From NCBI RefSeq assembly GCF_020991275.1, contig NZ_JAJLQY010000001.1, positions 248,001-312,000 on the forward strand: a DNA stretch of 64,000 nt. The letters run 5' to 3'. Below, piece by piece: positions 7,801-16,518 of this stretch (the first letter of the stretch is position 1; every line of letters begins with the position of its first letter). A program made the translations under genes and the position numbers. The notes beneath the pieces were generated by a model. That model searched no databases. It was not told the origin of the DNA and saw only the letters and a list, made by a program, of their open reading frames with translations. This DNA is from Actinocorallia sp. API 0066. Its GTDB lineage: Bacteria; Actinomycetota; Actinomycetes; Streptosporangiales; Streptosporangiaceae.

Positions 7801-8003
7801 CCACGAGGGACTTCTCCTTCGCCACCTGGCGTAAGAGCAGCTACAGCGGCCAGGAGGGCGGCAACTGCGTCGAACTCGCTGACGGCGCGGCGGTCATCGG
7901 CGTGCGCGACTCCAAGAACACCCACCTCCCCCACCTGACGATCGGATGCTTCTCATTCCGGGCGGTCGCGGTCGGCATCAAGCGAGGAGACGTCGACCTC
8001 TGA
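7797..8003 (+). CDS. DUF397 small protein
   Basis: 68 residues with the DUF397 signature WRKSSYSGQEGGNCVELADG then VGVRDSK-type IGVRDSKN. Translationally coupled to the regulator by the GTGA overlap. The C-terminal third (HLPHLTIGCFSFRAVAVGIK) departs somewhat from the usual xFTPxEWxAFVxGVKxGE pattern but retains its spacing. Function of the family is unclear; it works with the upstream XRE/DUF5753 partner. Confidence 0.88.
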   Translation: MTTRDFSFATWRKSSYSGQEGGNCVELADGAAVIGVRDSKNTHLPHLTIGCFSFRAVAVGIKRGDVDL

Positions 8004-8017
8004 GCCTGCGCCAGAAG

Positions 8018-8035
8018 CCCCCGGGCATCCGGGGG
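8018..8035 (+). terminator. Hairpin terminator after the DUF397 gene
   Basis: CCCCCGG (8018-8024) pairs with CCGGGGG (8029-8035) around GCAT, 15 bases after the stop and followed by TGTTGTTGG. It lies between convergent genes and may serve both. Confidence 0.65.
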
Positions 8036-8047
8036 TGTTGTTGGGGG

Positions 8048-9580
8048 TTAGGGGAGGGGGGTGGCGGTTTGGGTGGGGTGGAGGCGGCCTCGGAGGGTTA
8101 CTTCGCCGGTGATTTTCCAGTGGGTGGCTTCGGTGGGGGTGGCGGCGGAGAGGACGGGGGCGGCGGCCAGGAGGCGGGTGGGGGTTTGTTTGGCTAGGTC
8201 GGTGAGGCGGGCGGCTTCGTTGACGGGGTCGCCGATGACTGTGTATTCGAAGCGGTGGACGGCGCCTACGTGGCCGGCTACGACCTCGCCGCCGGAAACG
8301 CCTACGGCTGCGGTGATTTCGGGGACTTCGGTGGCTAGGCGGGTGGCCAGGGTTCGGGCGGCGGCGAGGGTGCGGGTGGGGGCGTCGGTCAGGTGGACGG
8401 GGGCGCCGAAGACGGCAAGGGCCGCGTCGCCCTCGAACTTGTTGATCCAGCCGCCGTGTTCCTCCACAACGTCGACCACCACGGCGAAGAACTTGTTCAG
8501 TAGGGTGACGACCTCGATGGGGGGACGGGTCGCGGCCAGCCGGGTCGAGCCGACCAGGTCGACGAAGATCACGCAGACGTCGCGGAGTTCACCGCCCAGT
8601 TCGACGCCCTGCTCCAGGGTGAGGCGGGCGACGTCGGCGCCTACCTGGCGGCCGAAGAGGTCCTGGATCAGTTCGCGTTCGCGGAGCCCGGCGACCATGT
8701 GGTTGAACCCGGCCTGGAGCTGGCCGATCTGGCTGCCGTCGTACACGGGCACCTCGACGTCGAGGTCGCCCCGCTCGACCCGGCCGATCGCGTGCCGCAC
8801 CGACTCGATGGGGGCGGCGACGGCTTTCGCGGCCAGGTAGGTGATCGCGACGCCGACGATCAGCGCCGTCGTGCCGAGCGCCACCGACACCCAGACCATC
8901 TGTTCGGCGGCGACGTCCGCGCCGAGCAGCACGACGGCCCCGAACACCAGCAGTCCGAGGACGGGGATCGCGGTGCCGAGCGTCCAGGCGAGCACCAGTT
9001 TGGCGACGACGCCGGGCACACCCGAATCGGAGGGCACCTCGGTGCTGAGCGCGTCGGTGACAGCCCGCCGCAGCAGCCGTTCGGTCATCAGGTAGATGAT
9101 CGTGCAGGTCGTCAGCCCGCCGAGCAGGCAGGTGAGCCCGAGCTTGAGCGCGAGCAGCGGCGCGAACCACAGGTTGACCAGCGCCCATCCGACGCTGGCG
9201 AGCCCCCACAGCGCGAAGTGGACCCGCATCATCCGCAGCGGCGCGCGCAGCACCAGTCGGCGTTCCTCGTCCTCCAGCCGCCGGTCCACGAGGAACAGCC
9301 GCCGCAGCGGCCGGAACAGCCGCAGCCCCCAGGCGGCGCCCACGATGATCGCCACCGTCAGGTAGCCGAGCAGGAGCGCGGTGTTGAACCGCCGCACCGC
9401 CGCCTTGTCCTCCAGGTCGACCGGGTCGGGCAGCACCACGATCGCGAGCGCCAGCACCACGAGTGCCCCGCCGATGTTCGCCACCAGCACGCTGAACAGC
9501 ACGAGCCGCCGCGTCCGCCGCTCGACGTCCGCCCGGGACGCCCCGGCCCGCCCGTCGAGCAGCCGTTCCACCAGTCCCAT
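8048..9580 (-). CDS. Membrane-bound class III adenylyl cyclase with HAMP domain
   Basis: 510 residues from ATG 9580 (GTG 9589 is possible). About six membrane segments occupy the first 270 residues, then a HAMP linker (AAPIESVRHAIGRVERGDLD), then the cyclase domain. Catalytic features are intact: first metal Asp in FVDLVGSTR, substrate Lys and second metal Asp in INKFEGDAALAVFG, the adenine-selecting Asp and the transition-state Asn and Arg in GDPVNEAARL. The K/D pair predicts cAMP rather than cGMP. It makes a diffusible messenger in response to a membrane signal. It converges with the DUF397 gene and stands between the accessory block and the polysaccharide genes. Confidence 0.9.
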   Translation of the reverse strand: MGLVERLLDGRAGASRADVERRTRRLVLFSVLVANIGGALVVLALAIVVLPDPVDLEDKAAVRRFNTALLLGYLTVAIIVGAAWGLRLFRPLRRLFLVDRRLEDEERRLVLRAPLRMMRVHFALWGLASVGWALVNLWFAPLLALKLGLTCLLGGLTTCTIIYLMTERLLRRAVTDALSTEVPSDSGVPGVVAKLVLAWTLGTAIPVLGLLVFGAVVLLGADVAAEQMVWVSVALGTTALIVGVAITYLAAKAVAAPIESVRHAIGRVERGDLDVEVPVYDGSQIGQLQAGFNHMVAGLRERELIQDLFGRQVGADVARLTLEQGVELGGELRDVCVIFVDLVGSTRLAATRPPIEVVTLLNKFFAVVVDVVEEHGGWINKFEGDAALAVFGAPVHLTDAPTRTLAAARTLATRLATEVPEITAAVGVSGGEVVAGHVGAVHRFEYTVIGDPVNEAARLTDLAKQTPTRLLAAAPVLSAATPTEATHWKITGEVTLRGRLHPTQTATPLP

Positions 9581-9710
9581 GGCCCCCACCCTCTTCCGCC
9601 CGAAGACCCCGCATCACACTACGACCGGCTTCGCACCCCGATAACACACCGCGACCCTCAAAACCCACGCCAACCCCAAACCCCACACCCTTGACAAGCC
9701 CCAGGCGGCG

Positions 9711-11294
9711 TCAGTCGGTGAGGGTCTGGACGGGGTGGTCGTCGGCGGAGGAGGTGAGGGGGGCGCGGGTGCCGTTGGGGGTCGGCTTGGGGTCGGCGGG
9801 CGCCGTGGCGGACGGCTTGGGCCGGGGCTGTTCGGGCAGGGTGACCAGGCCGAGGAGGGGCGCGCCGACGCGGTCGACCTGGCGGAGGGCGTCGGTGACG
9901 TGGCCGAGTTTGGCGCGGTGGGTCTCGACGACGATGAGGGCGCCGTCGGAGCGGGCCGCGATCGCCTGGGCGTCCGCCCCCAGAGCGGCCGAAGGCGCCT
10001 CGATGACGACGTAGTCGACCTTCTCGCGGAGCCGGACCAGGACCTCGTCCAAGCGGATGCTCTGCAACAGGTCGACGGCGCGCTCGACGGCCTGGCCGGG
10101 CCCGATGACGGTGAGGGCGGGCGACTCGGTGGTGCGGAGGGTGACCTCGCGGAGCGACGCCTTGCCGAGCAGGAGTTCGGCGAGGCCCGGCTCGCCGCCC
10201 CGGCCGAGGTGGGTGTGCCCGCTGCCCGCCTCCAGGTCGGCGGTGATGAGCACGGTGTTCCAGCCGATCCGGGCGAGCGCGGCGGCGGTGTTGGCGGCGA
10301 CGGCGCCCGCGCCCGCCCCGGTGGCCGCGCCCGCGACCATCACCACGTGTGAGCCGGTGCCGAGCGACGTGGCGATGGCGTGCGCCAGTTCGTGGAACGC
10401 CTGGCCCTGCCGGTGCCGCGCGGACAGCAGCCCGAGCGGCGGCGCGCCCCGGCGCGCGGGCGGCAGCGCGAACGCGGCGACGAGCCCGAGCCGCCGTTCC
10501 AGGTCGCCCGCGCTGTGCACCCGCCGGTCGAGCCGTTCCAGCAGGATCGCGGCGATGACGCCGACGAGCAGGCCGACCGCGAGGCCGCTCGGCAGGTACC
10601 TGCCGGGCCTGGGGTCGACGGGGTCGGCGGTGAGGAGGGCGTCGGTGATGATCTCGCCGGGGGTGATGTTCGCGGCGGTGATCTTGGCGGTGGAGAGCTG
10701 GTCGGTGAGCGACTGGAGTTGGGAGAACAGCAGGCTCTTCTGCTGCGGCTCCTTCTCGGCCGACCATTCGCGGGTGATGTTGGCGATCTGCGTCTCCAGC
10801 GTCTGGAGCTGCGGGTTGATCACCTTGAGCGCGCTGTCGGTGCGGCTGCTGAGGTAAGCCTGTCCGAACGCCTGGGCGCAGTCGCGCGCCTCGATGGGTT
10901 CGGGCGCGGTGCACGTCAGATACAGGACTGTCGAGTCGTTCGGCACCGTCACCGTGATCTGCCGCGAAAGCTCCTTGGGCGACTTCTCCGTCTTGAGGGC
11001 GCGTGCCGCGATCTGCGCGACGTTGAGCGACTTGACCCGCTGTGACTCGGTCTGGAGGTTGATGTCGTTCCGCGACGACGACTGCCCGCCCGTCCCGGCG
11101 ACGCCGGTGGACGTCACGTTGACGACGACGAACGACGCGTACTTCTCCGGCACGAGCACAACGAGCCCGGCGGCGAGCGCGAGGAACACACACGCGGCCT
11201 GGGCGACGACCCACCAGCGTCGGCGCAGCATCGCCACGTAGTCGGCGAGCCCCTGGGCGGGGGCGCCGGGCACCGAGCCGGTGAGATCTCGCAC
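9711..11294 (-). CDS. Wzz-like polysaccharide co-polymerase with degenerate BY-kinase-like domain
   Basis: 527 residues, GTG start with GAGGGGAAG upstream. The N-terminal Wzz region has a membrane segment (WWVVAQAACVFLALAAGLVV), an extracellular stretch with coiled-coil character (INPQLQTLETQIANITREW) and a second membrane segment near residues 230-250 (LAVGLLVGVIAAILLERLD). The C-terminal part resembles the CpsD/Wzc ATPase fold, but the P-loop position reads AGAATGAGAGAVAANTA with no GKT/GKS lysine, and there is no C-terminal tyrosine cluster. It probably controls chain length or export without kinase activity (inference). It is transcribed away from the GT2-Wzy-Wzx-sulfotransferase genes, with one gene between. 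Confidence 0.85.
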   Translation of the reverse strand: MRDLTGSVPGAPAQGLADYVAMLRRRWWVVAQAACVFLALAAGLVVLVPEKYASFVVVNVTSTGVAGTGGQSSSRNDINLQTESQRVKSLNVAQIAARALKTEKSPKELSRQITVTVPNDSTVLYLTCTAPEPIEARDCAQAFGQAYLSSRTDSALKVINPQLQTLETQIANITREWSAEKEPQQKSLLFSQLQSLTDQLSTAKITAANITPGEIITDALLTADPVDPRPGRYLPSGLAVGLLVGVIAAILLERLDRRVHSAGDLERRLGLVAAFALPPARRGAPPLGLLSARHRQGQAFHELAHAIATSLGTGSHVVMVAGAATGAGAGAVAANTAAALARIGWNTVLITADLEAGSGHTHLGRGGEPGLAELLLGKASLREVTLRTTESPALTVIGPGQAVERAVDLLQSIRLDEVLVRLREKVDYVVIEAPSAALGADAQAIAARSDGALIVVETHRAKLGHVTDALRQVDRVGAPLLGLVTLPEQPRPKPSATAPADPKPTPNGTRAPLTSSADDHPVQTLTD

Positions 11295-11459
11295 AGCCGC
11301 TTCCCCTCGTGACCACGCGCCCGTCCCGGCCGTGTGAACGCCTTCCGCGGGTAAAGATACCTTGACGTACCGCGCCCGGACGATGGGCGCGATGTTCCCT
11401 TCCTGTTTATCGCCGGTTCATCCTGCTAAATCCTCGTACATCTACCGGGCGGGGATGAT

Positions 11460-12560
11460 TCACGTCATTTCGGCGCGCCGGAGCCGGACCCTGTGCACGC
11501 CGATCCCGACCGCCGCGGCGAGCATGAGGACCGCGAACACCGCGAGCGGCGTCTTGCCGAACCCGCCCGTGCCGCCCGCGCCGCCCGCCTCGTCGCTCGG
11601 CCGTGGGGTGCGCGCGGTGTCGGCGGAGCCGGGCAGCGGCACCTGCCAGATCGGCTGCCGCACTCCCTCGGAGCCGACGAGCAGCGCGTGCCCGGCCCTG
11701 GTGAACGTGACGCCCTCGCCCTGCCGCTGCGGCGGCAGGTGCACCCTGACGGGCGGGTGTGTGACGGCCCCGGCGACGTCCCCGTCGGGCACCCACCACA
11801 CGTAGGCGTCGGTGCCGTTGCGGATGACGAAGCGGTCGCCCGTCACCGAGAACGCGCCGCCGGACGCGGCGGGCACCGGCAGCGTCGCGGTGACCAGTTC
11901 CGGCACGTTGACGTCGGTCGTCACCGGCCGCGCGGGCAGCGCCCAGAGTTCGGCGGCGGCCGGGGCTGCCGCGCTCTGGTGGATCGCGTCGCTGTCGCCG
12001 CCCTGCCCGGACGTCCGCGCCCGCGTCTTGGTGACCAGGTACATCCGGCCTGTTCCGGGCTGAAGTAGGAGCGTCTCGACGTTGCGGGATTTTCCGTCGG
12101 GGTAGCGGAACCGGAAGATGTGGATGCCGGTCGCGGTCTCGCGGGAGCCGTCGGGCTCGTCGAGCTGGATGAGCCGGAACGTGCGGCGCGGCGCCTGGTT
12201 CCGCGCGGCCCGCACCTGGGAGGCGTCGCCGGTGTCGGCGATGACGGCGATCCGCCTGCCGTCGGCCAGGACGCCCGTCGCGAGGTCCTCCCAGTCCTCG
12301 TTGCTGCCGGGCGGGAGTTCGACGGTGTAGGCGGTGCGGCCCCTGCGGTCGAGGGCGTACAGCGCGGTGGAGCGGCGCGCGTCCTGGAGGGTGAGGAGCT
12401 TCCCGTCGGCGGTGAGGGCGAGGCCGCTGGCGTTGTCCAGGGCGCTGTCGGCGACGACGGACAGCACCTTGGCCGTCCGAGGGTCCGCCGCCGCTCCAGC
12501 AGGAAGCAGGGCAGCAGCGAGTACGGCGACGGTGAGCGCCCGGCCTGCGGGGATGAGCAT
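11460..12560 (-). CDS. Secreted, membrane-anchored propeller-like protein of unknown function
   Basis: 366 residues. Signal peptide (ALTVAVLAAALLPAGAAADP), an extracellular region with short beta-propeller-like repeats (ASGLALTADGKLLTLQD, AFSVTGDRFVIRN, GEGVTFTRAGHALLVGSEG), a Gly/Pro-rich stalk, then one C-terminal membrane helix (PLAVFAVLMLAAAVGIGV) and a basic tail. This is the topology of an anchored surface protein. I do not recognise a specific family. It lies between the Wzz-like gene and the divergent glycosyltransferase operon, so a role with the polysaccharide is inferred only from position. Confidence 0.75.
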   Translation of the reverse strand: MLIPAGRALTVAVLAAALLPAGAAADPRTAKVLSVVADSALDNASGLALTADGKLLTLQDARRSTALYALDRRGRTAYTVELPPGSNEDWEDLATGVLADGRRIAVIADTGDASQVRAARNQAPRRTFRLIQLDEPDGSRETATGIHIFRFRYPDGKSRNVETLLLQPGTGRMYLVTKTRARTSGQGGDSDAIHQSAAAPAAAELWALPARPVTTDVNVPELVTATLPVPAASGGAFSVTGDRFVIRNGTDAYVWWVPDGDVAGAVTHPPVRVHLPPQRQGEGVTFTRAGHALLVGSEGVRQPIWQVPLPGSADTARTPRPSDEAGGAGGTGGFGKTPLAVFAVLMLAAAVGIGVHRVRLRRAEMT

Positions 12561-12724
12561 CGGCGGCCCTCGGGGGGAGTGAAGCTTGCGTAACGGACCC
12601 GTGCATTATGAGGTCATAACAGTAAACTTTCGGCAATCATTGGGTGTGCTGTTTTGACAGTGACCGAGAGGTCGTCCGGAATGCGCGCGGCGGGCACCGC
12701 GCACGGGGGAAAGGACGTTCGGTA

Positions 12725-13672
12725 TTGACCGGGCCTGCGCGCATGGGCGGTGCCGCACGCGGCGCGGCGGCGGTTTCGGTGGTCGTCGCCACCCGCGACC
12801 GTCCCGGCCTGCTGGAGCGGGCGGTGCGGGCGGCGCTCGACCAGCGGTACGCCGGTGACGTCGAGGTGCTCGTTGTGTTCGACCAGGTCGAGCCGCGCGC
12901 GCTCGACGTAGGGGAACTCCCCGAGGGCCGGACGCTCCGGACGCTGCGCAACACCAGGACGCCGGGCCTGCCGGGCGGCCGCAACACCGGCATCGACGCC
13001 GCCACGGGCGCGTACGTCGCGTTCTGCGACGACGACGACCACTGGGTCCCGGACAAGCTCGCCGCCCAGCTCGCGCTCTTCGCCGAGCACCCCGGCAGCG
13101 TCGCGGTCGGCTCGGGCGTCGAGGTCCACACGGACGGGAAGGTGACGCCCCGCCTCGTCCCCTATCCGGCCGTAGAGCTGAGGCACCTGCTACGAGACCG
13201 TGTCTTCGCGCTGCACCCGTCAACCGTGACGGTGCACCGTGAGCGGCTGCTGGCACGGGTCGGCTACGTGGACGAGGAGATCCCCGGCGGTTACGCGGAG
13301 GACTACGACTTTGTCCTACGCATCGCCAAAGCGGCCCCGATCCCCTGTGTGCCGCGCCCGCTCACCGTCGTCACCTGGGGCGGCTCGTTCTTCGCCGACC
13401 GCTTCGCCGTCATCGCCGACGCCCTCGCCTACCTGCTGGACCGCCACCCCGAGTTCGCCGACGACCCGGAGGGCAGGGCCCGGATAGAGGGCCAGATCGC
13501 CTTCTACCGTGCAGCCTCCGGAGCCCGTGCCGACGCGCGGGGCTGGGCCGTGCGGGCGCTGCGTGGCAACTGGCGTGAGCCGCGCTCCTACCTTGCGTTG
13601 GCGATGGGCCTGCGGCTGGTGAGCGCGCCGGGTGTGCTGCGCGCGCTCAACGCGCGGGGCCGGGGGGTCTGA
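12725..13672 (+). CDS. Family 2 glycosyltransferase
   Basis: GT-A fold glycosyltransferase. The start TTG 12725 was chosen for AAAGGA nine bases upstream; ATG 12743 and an upstream GTG 12644 are alternatives. The domain opens with VSVVVATRDRPGLLERAV, includes GGRNTGIDAATGAYVAFCDD and the DDDD(H)W metal-binding motif, and ends with a helical tail. It adds one sugar from a nucleotide sugar, acceptor unknown. First gene of a run of four (GT2, Wzy, Wzx, sulfotransferase) with 0-6 bases between genes or small overlaps. Confidence 0.9.
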   Translation: MTGPARMGGAARGAAAVSVVVATRDRPGLLERAVRAALDQRYAGDVEVLVVFDQVEPRALDVGELPEGRTLRTLRNTRTPGLPGGRNTGIDAATGAYVAFCDDDDHWVPDKLAAQLALFAEHPGSVAVGSGVEVHTDGKVTPRLVPYPAVELRHLLRDRVFALHPSTVTVHRERLLARVGYVDEEIPGGYAEDYDFVLRIAKAAPIPCVPRPLTVVTWGGSFFADRFAVIADALAYLLDRHPEFADDPEGRARIEGQIAFYRAASGARADARGWAVRALRGNWREPRSYLALAMGLRLVSAPGVLRALNARGRGV

Positions 13673-13678
13673 ACCACG

Positions 13679-14980
13679 GTGGCGCTCGTCGCGAACTACC
13701 GGACTTATGTCGCGCCCCGGAGCGAACTGCCCACGTGGCCGTTCGTGTGCGCGTTCGGCGCGTTCCCGGTGCTGTGGCTGGCCGGGCTCGGCGGGTTCGC
13801 CGCGACGTTCGCGAGCCTGCCGGTGCTGCTCCTGCTCGTCTTCCGCCGGGACGTCAGGCTGCCCGCCGGGTTCCTGCTGTGGCTGCTGTTCCTCGGCTGG
13901 ACGGTGCTGTCGGCGACCCAGCTCGACACCTCGGGCCGGATCATCGGATACGCGTTCCGGCTCCTCAGTTATGTGTCGGCTGCCGTCCTTTTTGTCTTTG
14001 TCTGGAATACCCGGTCACAGAATCTAAGTGCCCGCCGGATATGCGGGGTTTTCACGGTATTCCTCGGCTGGGTGGTGATCGGCGGCTGGCTCGGTGTGCT
14101 CGTGCCGAAAATGTCCATCACCACGCCGATGGAGCAGATTCTGCCCGGCGCGTTGAAGAGCAACTCCTATGTCTGGGAACTCGTCCACCCGAAGTTCGCC
14201 GAGATCCAGTACCCCTGGGGCGCGCCCGAGCCTTACGTGCGGCCGAGCGCGCCGTTCGCCTACACCAACACCTGGGGCAGCCATTTTGCGCTGCTCGTCC
14301 CGTTCGCCGTCTGCTACGCCACGATGTGCGCGGGGAGGCGGCGGTTCGCGGCGCTCGCGCTCGTGGTGCTCGGCCTGGTGCCCGCCTTCGCCACGCTGAA
14401 CCGTGGCATGTTCCTGTCCCTGTGCGTCGGCGTGATCTACGTGTCGGTCCGGCTGGCGCTGCGCGGCCAGGTGTTCCTCATGACGGCCGTCGGGGCGCTC
14501 CTGGCCGCCGCCCTGTACGCCGCGTACGCGCTCGGCGTCTTCGCGCTCATCAGCGCGCGCACGGAGTACAGCCCTACCAACGACGCGCGCTCGAACCTCT
14601 ACGAGGAGGCGTTCACCAGGACGCTGTCCTCACCCCTGATCGGGGCCGGATCACCCCGTCCGTCGCTCACGCTGAGCATCTCCGTCGGCACCCAGGGCCA
14701 GTTCTGGAACATCATGTTCTCCTACGGTTTTGTGGGGCTCGCCCTGTTCTGCGGGTTCGTCTGGTGGCTCGCCCTCAGCTCCCGGAACGCGCCGGGCCCG
14801 CTGGTCTGGCTGCACGCGGTGCCCGTCATGGCCTCGTTCATGCTCTTCTTCTACGGGCTCGACGGCTCCCAGCTCGTCCTGATCTTCGTCGCCGGGGCCG
14901 TCGCGGTGTCCCGGGCGCACGAGTACGCGCACGCGCGGGCGCCCGCCCGCCCCACCGGCATCACGGGAGGGCTGAGATGA
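13679..14980 (+). CDS. O-antigen ligase/Wzy-type polysaccharide polymerase
   Basis: 433 residues, GTG start six bases after the glycosyltransferase. About ten to twelve hydrophobic segments with a large extracytoplasmic loop between them (about residues 135-200, containing YVRPSAPFAYTNTWGSHFAL) and the motif NRGMFLSLCVGVIYV, matching the Wzy_C/O-antigen ligase family. Such proteins join lipid-linked repeat units outside the membrane. The stop TGA overlaps the next ATG by four bases. Confidence 0.83.
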   Translation: MALVANYRTYVAPRSELPTWPFVCAFGAFPVLWLAGLGGFAATFASLPVLLLLVFRRDVRLPAGFLLWLLFLGWTVLSATQLDTSGRIIGYAFRLLSYVSAAVLFVFVWNTRSQNLSARRICGVFTVFLGWVVIGGWLGVLVPKMSITTPMEQILPGALKSNSYVWELVHPKFAEIQYPWGAPEPYVRPSAPFAYTNTWGSHFALLVPFAVCYATMCAGRRRFAALALVVLGLVPAFATLNRGMFLSLCVGVIYVSVRLALRGQVFLMTAVGALLAAALYAAYALGVFALISARTEYSPTNDARSNLYEEAFTRTLSSPLIGAGSPRPSLTLSISVGTQGQFWNIMFSYGFVGLALFCGFVWWLALSSRNAPGPLVWLHAVPVMASFMLFFYGLDGSQLVLIFVAGAVAVSRAHEYAHARAPARPTGITGGLR

Positions 14981-16518
14981 CCGAGGCGCCCCCGCGCGCC
15001 GCCCTGCGCGAGACGGCCAGGGGCGGCATGGTCGGGCTGCTGGGCGCCGTCGTGGGCGCGGCCGGAGGGTTCGCCCTGACGGTCGTCGTCGCGCGCGCGC
15101 TCGGGCCGGAGACCACCGGCGTGTTCTTCATCGTGGTGGCGCTCGTGACGATCGTCGGCGAGATCACCGAGCTGGGCGCCGACACCGGGCTGGTCCGGAT
15201 GGCCGCCGCCGAACGGGCGCTCGGCCGGACGGGCGCGCTGCGGCACCTGCTGCGCACCGCGCTCGTGCCCGTCGCGATCGTCAGCGTGCTCGCCGCCGCC
15301 GTGCTCGCGCTGCTCGTCGAACCGCTCCTGCCGGTGCTCTTCGACGGCGGCCTCGACGAGGCGGAGCTGTTCCTGTACCTGGGCGTCCCGGCCGTCGCGG
15401 TGTGGGCGCTGCGGACCGTCGCGCTCGCCGGGACCCGTGGGCTCGGCAGCGTCGCCTCGTTCGCGCTGGTCAACAACGTGGCGCTGCCCGCCGCCCGGCC
15501 GCTGCTCGTGCTCGCCTGCCTGGTGCTCGGGCTGCCCGCCTGGACCGTCATGGCCTCCTGGACGCTGCCCGCCGTCGCCGCCGCAGGGGTGGCGCTGTGG
15601 CTGCTGTGGCGGGTGCTGCGCCGCGTCGAGCGGGACGAGCCGCCGACCGCGCCCGCCCCGCCGCGCCGCGAGACCACCCGCGCGTTCTGGTCGTTCTCCG
15701 GCGTGCGCGGGGTCGCCGCCGCCGTCGAGATCGCCATCATCTGGCTGGACGTGCTCATCGTCGGCGCGATGGTCGCCGCTTTCGACGCGGGCCTGTACGC
15801 CACCACGAGCCGGTTCATCACCACCGGCACCCTCGTGCTCGCCGCCACCCGGATCGCGATCGCGCCGCAGATCTCGGCGCTGCTGGCGCGCGGCGCGAAG
15901 CCCGAGGCGGAAAGGCTCAACGCCGTCGCCACCACCTGGATCGTCGCCGGGTCGTGGCCGCTCTACCTCGTGCTGGCGCTCGGCGGGCCGTTCGTGCTGA
16001 CGCTGTTCGGCCCCGAGTTCGCCGAGGGCGCGACGGCGCTGGCGATCCTCAGCGGGGCGATGCTCGTGTCCCTGCTGGCCGGGAACGTCCAGACGGTGCT
16101 GCTCATGGGCGGCAAGAGCAGTTGGAGCCTGGCCAACAAGGCGCTGGCGCTGGCCGTGATGATCGTCGCCGACCTGCTGCTGGTGCCGTCGCACGGGATC
16201 GTCGGGGCGGCGGTCGGGTGGGCGCTCACCATGGTCGTCAGCAACGGGCTGGCGGCCGTCCAGGTCAGGTACGGGATGCGGCTGCGGCTGCTGCCGTCGG
16301 GCCCGCTGAAGGTCGCGCTGGGCGCGCTGGTGTGCTTCGGCGGCGCGGGCCTGGCCGTCCGGGCGGCGCTCGGCATGGACGGCCCCGCGTTCGCCCTCAT
16401 GTGCGCGTCGGGCGGCATCGCCTACGCCGGGGTGCTCTACGCGCTGCGGAGCACCCTCCACCTTGACGAGCTGCTCGGCGCCGTCAGGCGCGGGAAGGGA
16501 AGGCGGGAACATGGCTGA
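14977..16518 (+). CDS. Wzx-type polysaccharide flippase (MOP/MVF superfamily)
   Basis: 513 residues with roughly 14 hydrophobic segments, starting at the ATG in the ATGA overlap with the polymerase gene. The N-terminus (GGMVGLLGAVVGAAGGFALT) and ARALGPETTGVFFIVVAL are typical of Wzx-like repeat-unit translocases, as is ALAILSGAMLVSLLAGNVQT in the C-terminal half. Flips undecaprenyl-linked repeat units across the membrane. The end overlaps the sulfotransferase start by eight bases. Confidence 0.87.
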   Translation: MTEAPPRAALRETARGGMVGLLGAVVGAAGGFALTVVVARALGPETTGVFFIVVALVTIVGEITELGADTGLVRMAAAERALGRTGALRHLLRTALVPVAIVSVLAAAVLALLVEPLLPVLFDGGLDEAELFLYLGVPAVAVWALRTVALAGTRGLGSVASFALVNNVALPAARPLLVLACLVLGLPAWTVMASWTLPAVAAAGVALWLLWRVLRRVERDEPPTAPAPPRRETTRAFWSFSGVRGVAAAVEIAIIWLDVLIVGAMVAAFDAGLYATTSRFITTGTLVLAATRIAIAPQISALLARGAKPEAERLNAVATTWIVAGSWPLYLVLALGGPFVLTLFGPEFAEGATALAILSGAMLVSLLAGNVQTVLLMGGKSSWSLANKALALAVMIVADLLLVPSHGIVGAAVGWALTMVVSNGLAAVQVRYGMRLRLLPSGPLKVALGALVCFGGAGLAVRAALGMDGPAFALMCASGGIAYAGVLYALRSTLHLDELLGAVRRGKGRREHG

